Assembly: GCA_902784025.1 (NCBI GenBank)
Contig: CACZTF010000114.1
Location: forward strand, 1-5,426
Length of the DNA stretch: 5,426 nt
Reading direction: 5' to 3'
Origin: an uncultured Lachnospiraceae bacterium
GTDB lineage: Bacteria; Bacillota; Clostridia; Lachnospirales; Lachnospiraceae
The notes under the pieces are model-generated. The model had not been told where the DNA came from and did no database searches. It was given only the letters and a program-made list of their open reading frames with translations. Position numbers and translations under genes: made by a program. Shown here piece by piece: positions 1-5,426 of this stretch. The first letter of the stretch is position 1. Each line of letters starts with the position of its first letter.

Positions 1-1995
1 AATCTTCCGGAAGGCACCGTAGAAGATGTTCCGATGGGCACCTTTTATGTGGCTGAGGCAAACAGAAAGATTAAAACGTTAGAGCTTAAGGCCTATGACG
101 CCATGCTGAATTTTGAAAAGGCATACAGTGAGGCGCAGTCCAGCGGATATCCATATGACTTTTTATCTGTGATGGCAACCGGATGTGGGGTGGAGCTTGC
201 CCAGACACAGGAGGAAATTGAAGCACTCCCGAATGGGACAGAACTTCTTGGTGTTTATCCTGATAATGATATCGAGACCTGGCGCGACTTTTTGCATTAT
301 CTATCGCAGGCATTGGGCTGTTTTGCTCTTATAAATCGCGAGGGAAAGCTGGAACTAATTCAATATGGAAATACACCGGTGCGCATGGTAAACAATACGC
401 ATCGTTTTTCCAGCAGCTTCTCTGATTTTGTCACCAGATATACAGCGATAAGTTCTACCAACAGACGAACAAATACGGCCGAGTATTATTCTCTTGAGCC
501 GGATGATGGCCTGACTATGAATCTGGAAACAAATCCGCTTTTGCAGTTTGGCTTAGATGAAGTCAGGAAGCGAATATTAACGAATATTCTAAATACGGTT
601 GCTGTGATAAGCTACGTGCCATTTGATTCTGAGACGATCGGAGATCCGGCGCTTGACCCTGGAGATATTCTTACGTTCTCCGGAGGCCAGGCGGATGAGA
701 CGAAGATGGCGGCTATCACATCGATTGAAATAAAAATAAATGGAAAGTGCACACTAAAATGTGTCGGTAAGAATCCGCGTCTCGCAGAAGCAAAGAGTAA
801 AAATGATAAGGATATTACGGGACTTATCAACTCTGTTGAGACCACAAAAATGGCGACTTACTCCTTTATGAATTCGCAGGCGTATACCCTCGGAGAAGAA
901 AAGACGCTCATTATTCAAATCGAGTATGCCACCCAGGAAGAGACAGATTGTGAGTTTAAGGCTGCAATCCTTATGAATGTAGCGGCACCGGAGGATACAC
1001 GAGCTATTTCTGCAGAAGGAACAGGAACCACACACCTTCCTGAAATAGATGATAAAGAAGGTACAGTTCTTGCGCCGGAGCAGGATCTTGATACAAGCGT
1101 TACGGTTCCTGCTTCTTGGGTAGAGGACGGACAGTCTATTGTTACAGTCACTTATGTGAAGGACGGTACTGAGATTGCCGAATTCCATCCAACCGAAACG
1201 TGGCATAGCGGGAAGCACGTTTTTAATCTCTTTTATCCGCTTCTCGATATGCAGGAAAAGATGCTGCATACATTTGAGGTTTGGATTTCTGTAGCACCGG
1301 GATCTGCAATTATTGATGCGCAGTGTATTATCGCATCGATAACTGGTCAGGGCCTTGGAGCGCAGGATAGATGGGATGGAAGAATCACGGCAAGCGATGA
1401 TATGACTGTGCTTCTCTTTGAGGGAATGAAGCATTTTGCTTTTTCGGAAGAGGTGGAAACAGGATTTTATATTCCGACTCAGACAGGAGCTGCAGATAGG
1501 ATTTCTGACATACTGATGAGCGGAATGCCGCTTCTTACGCTTTCTGATAATCTGAGGGTCTTTGCTCCGGTCGTGCATGACGTTATTGATGTCAGCGACA
1601 AGAGGAAGATGGAATACAACCATAAATACGTTGAAGACGTAACGCAGTTTGATCTCCGGGAGTCGTTTGAGATTGAAGGCGGTACAGAGCAGAAGTTGAA
1701 CCGCGGAAGAATGGATTCGCTTGTGATCTGTACAGGAGATTTCGTGTCTCTTACCGGGATCACGGTGCACCCTTTCCATACCGAACCATTTATCAACGGC
1801 AGCATACTGAGGGCAAAAAGGATATCAGACACTGCCTATCTGGAACGGATAGTTGGAAATCTCAGGATAAAGACGGAATTTGAAAATGTCATCGAAGGCG
1901 ATGATATGGCAATTGACCAGGGAAGGCTTGTGTCTTATTCTCTTGGCCTTACATCGTTTGAGTCAGTGACAGGATTGGAGGTAACAAGTGGCTGA
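1..1995 (+). CDS. Phage tail hub/baseplate protein (Gp27-like), 5'-partial, with beta-rich C-terminal extension
   Basis: The frame is open from base 1 and gives 664 codons before the TGA at 1993-1995. The first ATG, at 34, lies in the middle of a conserved strand (PMGTFYVAEANRK) and has no Shine-Dalgarno sequence, so it is not the start. Counting from that Met, residues 1-30 (GTFYVAEANRK, then LELKAYDAMLNFEK) match the strand pair typical of siphophage tail hub proteins in Firmicutes. Residues 80-111 (DIETWRDFLHYLSQALGCFA, then a Gly-Lys turn and LELIQY) are the helix-strand element seen in the same family. Residues 200-250 (GDPALDPGDILTF, then GKCTLKCVGKNPR) look like the end of the hub domain. 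The remaining 400 or so residues are beta-rich, with a GQGLGAQDRWDGR segment near 438-450, and probably form a tip or receptor-contact region. The role, inferred, is to close the tail tube and hold the fibres made by the next genes. The hub assignment is from remembered family patterns; the C-terminal function is unknown. Confidence 0.75.
   Translation, partial: NLPEGTVEDVPMGTFYVAEANRKIKTLELKAYDAMLNFEKAYSEAQSSGYPYDFLSVMATGCGVELAQTQEEIEALPNGTELLGVYPDNDIETWRDFLHYLSQALGCFALINREGKLELIQYGNTPVRMVNNTHRFSSSFSDFVTRYTAISSTNRRTNTAEYYSLEPDDGLTMNLETNPLLQFGLDEVRKRILTNILNTVAVISYVPFDSETIGDPALDPGDILTFSGGQADETKMAAITSIEIKINGKCTLKCVGKNPRLAEAKSKNDKDITGLINSVETTKMATYSFMNSQAYTLGEEKTLIIQIEYATQEETDCEFKAAILMNVAAPEDTRAISAEGTGTTHLPEIDDKEGTVLAPEQDLDTSVTVPASWVEDGQSIVTVTYVKDGTEIAEFHPTETWHSGKHVFNLFYPLLDMQEKMLHTFEVWISVAPGSAIIDAQCIIASITGQGLGAQDRWDGRITASDDMTVLLFEGMKHFAFSEEVETGFYIPTQTGAADRISDILMSGMPLLTLSDNLRVFAPVVHDVIDVSDKRKMEYNHKYVEDVTQFDLRESFEIEGGTEQKLNRGRMDSLVICTGDFVSLTGITVHPFHTEPFINGSILRAKRISDTAYLERIVGNLRIKTEFENVIEGDDMAIDQGRLVSYSLGLTSFESVTGLEVTSG
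1977..1982 (+). promoter_or_regulatory. Ribosome binding site for the GTG-started tail gene
   Basis: GGAGGT, a full anti-Shine-Dalgarno match, sits five bases before the GTG at 1988, inside the last codons of the upstream hub gene. The spacing supports GTG as the true start and indicates coupling to translation of the hub gene, which stops at 1995. Confidence 0.8.
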
Positions 1996-3097
1996 TTATT
2001 TCTCTATTAAAGAGCTTCTCGCTGATACGGACAATATGGAGATCATCCGAAACAATTCCGGAAATGATAGTGGGACGGATACTGTCAGAGGTGTTTCGTG
2101 GTTCAAATATAACGGTGTTGTTGCCGGAAATATCTATGTAAACGGAAACTCATGGATGGGCATAGGTACGAATGAAGAACAGCTGAAGGTTTGCAGAAGA
2201 GATGCCATGTCATGGACGGTCCGCAGGGAAGAAGGAACAATTTACAATTATTACAAATTCCTGAGAGTCCGCTGGGAGGGTTACGCACAGTACAGTGTGA
2301 AAACAGAAGATGCCAAGCTGGTCTGGGATATGCTTCTTTTGGATACGGGAGACATAGTTGTTCATTTTGATGCTATTCCTACCAATCCTTCTTACATGGG
2401 CGAGTCGGCACTTGTAATGTCTTCGTCTACCATCCGGTTTACACCGATGGCAGGGGGATATGTTTATTTCCTTCATCAGGATGCCGACGGCCTTGTATTT
2501 GTGAAGTCAGATGAACCAATCGTGCTGCTTGATCCATATAACAGACGATACCTGATAACGGATGCAAGCGGAGATCTCTATACCGAAGAGGATGGTGCAT
2601 TACTAAAACTAAATGAAACAGAACTGACCGCAGAGGTTTTTGAAACATATGGAATTCAGGATGTACCCGATGGAAGCCTCCTTCTTGGACTCACAGATCC
2701 TACGATTCTTTACTGGCATGATTCTGAGAATCCATTTCCTCCGTTCACTGCATCTATCACGGGAATCCCAAAACCGCAGATTGTGTATTCGGAGAACATT
2801 GATATGTCCGATGCATCCATTATTGGTATTGAGAAAGTGATAGCGGATTGTGATGATGCAGTGATATTTGCGGTGTCTTTTGATAACGGGGAAACCTGGT
2901 GGGCATATATCAACGATGCATGGGGACAGCTTTCTGAGGAAGATTCGGGCATGTCAAAAGCGGCTATCGAATCGATCAGTGCAGATGCATGGAGTCAGAA
3001 AGCGGTTACAGGGCAGTTGAAGTACAGATTTGTTATCAGTGGTGCTGACGGGTATATCAGATCTGTGACAACGGATTATCTGAACAGGGAGGAATGA
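1988..3097 (+). CDS. Phage tail fibre/tip protein (minor structural protein)
   Basis: This is a 369-residue protein starting at GTG with an ideal Shine-Dalgarno sequence five bases upstream. It overlaps the hub gene by 8 bases. There is no signal peptide, membrane segment or clear coiled coil. Residues 35-103 form an aromatic-rich block (VSWFKYNGVVAGNIYVNGNSWMGIG in two pieces, then REEGTIYNYYKFLRVRW) that I recognise as a recurring module in minor tail proteins of Lachnospiraceae and related phages; no biochemical role is known to me. Residues 115-165 look like a jelly-roll type beta segment. Residues 290-369 (VSFDNGETWWAYIND, then GMSKAAIESISADAW and KYRFVISG) resemble another recurring tail-fibre end module. 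The position between the hub and a second fibre-like gene supports a role at the tail tip, perhaps adsorption. The structural role is likely; binding to carbohydrate or other receptors is inference. Confidence 0.7.
   Translation: MADYFSIKELLADTDNMEIIRNNSGNDSGTDTVRGVSWFKYNGVVAGNIYVNGNSWMGIGTNEEQLKVCRRDAMSWTVRREEGTIYNYYKFLRVRWEGYAQYSVKTEDAKLVWDMLLLDTGDIVVHFDAIPTNPSYMGESALVMSSSTIRFTPMAGGYVYFLHQDADGLVFVKSDEPIVLLDPYNRRYLITDASGDLYTEEDGALLKLNETELTAEVFETYGIQDVPDGSLLLGLTDPTILYWHDSENPFPPFTASITGIPKPQIVYSENIDMSDASIIGIEKVIADCDDAVIFAVSFDNGETWWAYINDAWGQLSEEDSGMSKAAIESISADAWSQKAVTGQLKYRFVISGADGYIRSVTTDYLNREE
3086..3092 (+). promoter_or_regulatory. Ribosome binding site that sets the start of the third tail gene at 3100
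   Basis: AGGGAGG ends one base before the ATG at 3094, too close for initiation, but seven bases before the second in-frame ATG at 3100. The spacing favours 3100 and a protein beginning MLKGKSVIEL, which is also where the family-type N-terminus begins. Confidence 0.8.
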
Positions 3098-3099
3098 AA

Positions 3100-4515
3100 A
3101 TGCTTAAAGGAAAAAGTGTTATAGAACTTACTGATGTACGTACCGGTGAGAAAGAAATATATGAGGATGAAAACCTTGTGACAGAGGCGATTGCTGATGT
3201 GCTGAACACGAATCTCCAGGGAACGATGTATGACAATCCGCAGCTGGACGGTCAAAGCGGTGATGCATGGCTTCTGCCTATATATTCGAGGCTTACGGGT
3301 GGAATCCTTTTATATCAGGATACCATTGAGGAAGATCCATCCGTTATCTACGCTCCACTGGATAATCCGCTGGTTGGCTACGCATCAAATGACGTCAATA
3401 CCACGGAAGATGTGCAGAGGGGCAGCAGAAACTTGACAGAAAGTAAGGCTGTGGATGGCGGATACAAGTATGTCTGGGATTTTGCCACTTCACAGGCTAA
3501 CGGTACTATTTCTGCAATCTGCCTCACGAATATTCTTGCTGGGCGAGGATGTAAGTATGCCAATAACTATTTTGTCCGTTTGAAGGGCGATGTGGTTGTT
3601 TACGACATATCAAATGCGGATAGCTACCGGCACAACCATAGGACGTATCTTAAAGAAGGGTATCGCCTGGAGATGGTAGCGATCAATAATGAGACTTCGG
3701 TTACTTTACGAAGAGTGCCGGAGGATTATATTCATGCAAGACTCATGGTACGTACTTATATGCAGATGGAAACAGAAGCTACAGAGGAAACATCCATTGA
3801 GCTGAACCATTATCCATATTGGACGCATTTCACTGGCGGCAGCAAGGATGGTACGGATGAGCCTTTTTGGAATAACACAACGAGACAGGATTATCTGTTC
3901 CATGCTGCAGATGGAAATTGGTATGGCATCGCAAGAAGAGAGAACCGACAGTATACAGGAATGAGTTATGGCTCTGAACAGTATAGCCGTACAGGATTTG
4001 ATTTCTTTCTGGACAAAATCAGCGGAAACCGATGCACAACGCAGGCGATAGTCCTTCCTTCCGGCACTTCAGATATCTATAACATCGGCATGAGTGGGAA
4101 ATATCTGATGTTTGCTATAGGTACCACGGTTTACCGTCTTGATACGACTAATGTTGCCAATGTAGAAGTAGTGCCGAATGCTTCTTATAGCAACAATCAG
4201 CAAAATACTTTCTGCGTGGATGACGATGTGGTCATCAACGGCTGGTATTACTTCAATGGTGAGCCGAAGTTATATGTCCGTGGAAAGGATACTTATCCCG
4301 ATGGTGAGCAGTGGGGCCACAGGGTGATTTCCAGATATAAGACCTATGCGTATCAGGAATTCTTCTACAGCTATTATGGCTGGAAGTTCAGGAAGGAAAT
4401 GTATCTTTATACTCCGTATCTTGCCACTATCAACAATCTGTCTGCGCCGGTCATAAAGACGGCAGACAAGACGATGAAAGTCACCTATACGCTGACGGAA
4501 ACGGAGGAGTCATGA
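3100..4515 (+). CDS. Phage tail protein, probable receptor-binding/fibre component
   Basis: The protein has 471 residues when started at the ATG at 3100; the ATG at 3094 would add two residues but is only one base from the Shine-Dalgarno sequence. Residues 1-36 (MLKGKSVIELTDVRTGEKE, then EDENLVTEAIADVLN) match a conserved N-terminal module that I recognise in Clostridia phage tail proteins. It is followed by GGILLY and EEDPSVIYAP (about 67-87) and GGYKYVWDFATSQANGTISA (about 120-139), which belong to the same family. The middle (about 145-440) is rich in Tyr, Trp, Gly and Asp, with blocks such as ADGNWYGIARR, GKYLMFAIGTTVYRLDT and INGWYYFNGEPKLYV that could be beta-propeller-like blades. The C-terminus (442-471: INNLSAPVIKTADKTMKVTY, then TLTE) is again a conserved ending. 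The layout, with constant ends and a distinct middle, suits an attachment module plus receptor-binding part. It lies two bases after the preceding stop, so it is cotranscribed. Tail role fairly sure; receptor binding inferred. Confidence 0.7.
   Translation: MLKGKSVIELTDVRTGEKEIYEDENLVTEAIADVLNTNLQGTMYDNPQLDGQSGDAWLLPIYSRLTGGILLYQDTIEEDPSVIYAPLDNPLVGYASNDVNTTEDVQRGSRNLTESKAVDGGYKYVWDFATSQANGTISAICLTNILAGRGCKYANNYFVRLKGDVVVYDISNADSYRHNHRTYLKEGYRLEMVAINNETSVTLRRVPEDYIHARLMVRTYMQMETEATEETSIELNHYPYWTHFTGGSKDGTDEPFWNNTTRQDYLFHAADGNWYGIARRENRQYTGMSYGSEQYSRTGFDFFLDKISGNRCTTQAIVLPSGTSDIYNIGMSGKYLMFAIGTTVYRLDTTNVANVEVVPNASYSNNQQNTFCVDDDVVINGWYYFNGEPKLYVRGKDTYPDGEQWGHRVISRYKTYAYQEFFYSYYGWKFRKEMYLYTPYLATINNLSAPVIKTADKTMKVTYTLTETEES
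4503..4509 (+). promoter_or_regulatory. Ribosome binding site of the U32-like gene
   Basis: GGAGGAG lies inside the last codons of the preceding tail gene, with GGAGG four bases from the ATG at 4512. The spacing is a little short, but the stop and start share ATGA, so initiation is probably helped by coupling to the upstream gene. Confidence 0.65.
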
Positions 4516-5321
4516 GAAGATTTGAAATACCATACAACTTGGACAAGGGATTTCCGGGAGAGCTCGCTGCCAGACAGGATCTTATCCCATATATCGACAG
4601 CATCTATGCAGCTGCATGGAAAGATGACTGCGACAACACAAGGTTTGATATTACTTTTCGCGATGATTATCCAAGGACCTATGAAGAGTATGAAAGCAGG
4701 ATGAAAGAACTGCTTTCGCTTGGAATTCCTGTCAGCATACTCGCACAGAGGAATGCCAATATGGAGATGATCAAGAAATATCGTGATCTGGGAATTCATG
4801 GTTTCATATTGAATGATGACAAGTTGGCGGCAGAGATCCACGAGGCATATCCGGAGGTAAAGCTGACGCTTTCAGTCACAAGGGCGCTGACGCTTCAGGA
4901 ATTGCAGGATGGAAGGTTCGATATGTATGATCGTATCGTCCTGTTTCATTGGTTCAGTAGACATCTGGATTCCTTGCAACTCCTACCGCAGAGATACAGA
5001 TATGTCATGATCTGCAACAGCGGATGCTACTATGATTGCAAATGGCACGATGCTCATTGGTTTATCAAGACGGATGATGCAGAAGCATATCGTAAGGAAT
5101 CAGAACAGGCATGCAGAAGCTGTAATGCAATCCTTATGGAGGGGAAACAGAATTCTTCTGTCATCGAACCTGAAGATCTTATTTATTTTGACCAGTATGT
5201 GGATTGTTATAAGCTGGTAGACCGCTACGACAGTACGGATGCTATCATTGGCATCCTTCAGAAGTATTCATCCGGGGAAGGCACTTCCGGCAGCAGGCCG
5301 AGGGAGTATTACAACATTTAA
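4512..5321 (+). CDS. U32-family-like (collagenase-like TIM barrel) protein with putative iron-sulphur cysteines
   Basis: This is a 269-residue soluble protein with no signal peptide or membrane segment. The N-terminus (RFEIPYNLD, residues 3-11) followed by IDSIYAAAW matches the opening strand of a U32-like family, as I remember it, with PYNxD and a later xIYG-type strand. Alternating strands and helices follow: GIPVSILAQR (71-80), then MIKKYRDLGIHGFIL (86-100), then LTLSVTRALTLQELQ (118-132). The key loop is NSGCYYDCKWHDAHWF (169-184), comparable to the NEGCxxxCPxRxxHxN loop of that family. CRSC (201-204) supplies two more cysteines, giving four candidate [4Fe-4S] ligands: C172, C176, C201 and C204. 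The C-terminal EPEDLIYFDQYVDCYKLVDR (219-238) matches the family's closing strand, and the frame ends soon after at 5321. Known U32 relatives include UbiU/UbiV, TrhP and RlhA, which are oxygen-independent hydroxylation factors, and PrtC, reported as a collagenase. Activity and substrate here are unknown. The start at 4512 overlaps the tail gene by four bases, so it belongs to the tail transcript. Confidence 0.65.
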   Translation: MRRFEIPYNLDKGFPGELAARQDLIPYIDSIYAAAWKDDCDNTRFDITFRDDYPRTYEEYESRMKELLSLGIPVSILAQRNANMEMIKKYRDLGIHGFILNDDKLAAEIHEAYPEVKLTLSVTRALTLQELQDGRFDMYDRIVLFHWFSRHLDSLQLLPQRYRYVMICNSGCYYDCKWHDAHWFIKTDDAEAYRKESEQACRSCNAILMEGKQNSSVIEPEDLIYFDQYVDCYKLVDRYDSTDAIIGILQKYSSGEGTSGSRPREYYNI

Positions 5322-5344
5322 AGAGAATAATGAAAGAAAGCATT

Positions 5345-5376
5345 AAGGCAGCAGTCATAGTGATTGCTGTTTTTTT
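5345..5376 (+). terminator. Rho-independent terminator between tail operon and lysis gene
   Basis: CAGCAGTCA (5349-5357) pairs with TGATTGCTG (5361-5369) over nine base pairs, with one G-U wobble and a loop of three bases (five if the closing A-T opens). Seven T residues follow (5370-5376). AAGG upstream can extend the stem by pairing with the first Ts. It is placed 24 bases after the stop of the U32-like gene and just before the holin ribosome binding site, so it would end or attenuate the structural transcript. Confidence 0.75.
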
Positions 5377-5384
5377 CATGCACG

Positions 5385-5393
5385 AAAAGGAGG
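5385..5393 (+). promoter_or_regulatory. Ribosome binding site of the holin gene
   Basis: AAAAGGAGG, a near-perfect Shine-Dalgarno sequence, lies eight bases before the ATG at 5402. It is the strongest initiation signal in the gap and selects 5402 over the in-frame ATG at 5330, which has only a weak AGAG upstream. Confidence 0.8.
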
Positions 5394-5401
5394 AAGACGA
5401 C

Positions 5402-5426
5402 ATGAAAGAATTCTGGAACTCTATTC
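5402..5426 (+). CDS. Probable phage holin, 3'-partial (first eight codons)
   Basis: Only MKEFWNSI and one further base are inside the window. This start is typical of the Phage_holin_4_1 / toxin-secretion phage-lysis holin family (TcdE-like) in Clostridia, whose members commonly open with MK, an acidic or polar residue, then [FL]WN[ST]I before the first membrane segment. These small membrane proteins form the holes that release or activate endolysin. The site, right after the tail genes and behind a strong ribosome binding site, is the usual place for the lysis module. The frame also continues upstream to an ATG at 5330. The call rests on eight residues plus context, so it could be another small late protein. 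Confidence 0.5.

Noticed and set aside
34..36. ATG as the start of the first gene
   Set aside because: The frame is open upstream to base 1, there is no Shine-Dalgarno sequence, and the Met falls inside a conserved strand. The gene is truncated by the window.
754..1779. 341-codon open frame on the minus strand opposite the hub gene
   Set aside because: It lies wholly antisense to a gene with clear tail motifs, and its product is unusually rich in Arg, Ser, Cys, His and Ile with no domain-like pattern. It looks like a codon-bias shadow.
2640..2840. Short plus-strand frame inside the 369-residue tail gene, and similar ones at 3230-3436, 4522-4704 and 5032-5220
   Set aside because: They are out of frame within real genes, have no good ribosome binding site or recognisable product, and no family pattern.
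4200..4515. Possible variable repeat of a diversity-generating retroelement at the end of the tail protein gene
   Set aside because: I see no C-type-lectin-like ending, no second copy as template, and no reverse transcriptase in the window.
4485..4841. 118-codon minus-strand open frame across the tail/U32-like junction
   Set aside because: It is antisense to two well-supported genes and shows no recognisable motif.
5322..5401. Promoter for the lysis gene in the 80-base gap
   Set aside because: No convincing -35/-10 pair is visible. The TTGCTG at 5364-5369 belongs to the terminator stem and has no -10 element at the right distance.
1..5426. CRISPR array, tRNA, insertion sequence or attachment site
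   Set aside because: Reading both strands, I found no repeated spacer pattern, cloverleaf, transposase or long direct or inverted repeat. The window is almost fully coding.

Overview
The window is a stretch of the late structural region of a tailed phage or prophage. The host is probably a low-to-mid GC anaerobic Firmicute, most likely a gut Clostridia/Lachnospiraceae member. I base this on strong GGAGG ribosome binding sites, moderate AT richness, tightly packed genes all on the + strand, and protein motifs that I recognise from siphophage tail modules of that group. No integrase, attachment site or portal gene is present, so I cannot tell a free phage from a prophage.

Layout from left to right: (1) 1-1995, the 3' part of a large tail hub/baseplate protein (Gp27-like) with a long beta-rich C-terminal extension; its frame is open at base 1, so its true start lies upstream. 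(2) 1988-3097, a GTG-started, 369-residue tail fibre or tail-tip protein. (3) 3100-4515, a 471-residue tail protein with conserved family-type N- and C-terminal ends around a different middle, probably a receptor-binding or fibre component. (4) 4512-5321, a 269-residue protein that does not look structural. It resembles the U32 ('peptidase U32', collagenase-like TIM barrel) proteins, with a pair of cysteine motifs placed as for an iron-sulphur cluster. (5) An 80-base gap holding a good intrinsic terminator. (6) From 5402, the first eight codons of a probable phage holin, which starts the lysis module.

Genes 1 to 4 are packed end to start, with an 8-base overlap, a 2-base gap and a 4-base overlap, and each has its own Shine-Dalgarno sequence. 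They therefore appear to be one transcriptional unit with translational coupling. The only real gap is the one before the holin. The sequence suggests that structural transcription is largely ended or attenuated there, so lysis expression would depend on read-through or antitermination.

The most unusual item is the U32-like gene. It is embedded in the tail operon rather than carried as a separate cargo gene with its own promoter. Known U32 members are oxygen-independent hydroxylases of RNA or quinone, or reported collagenases; what such a protein does in a tail module is unknown to me.
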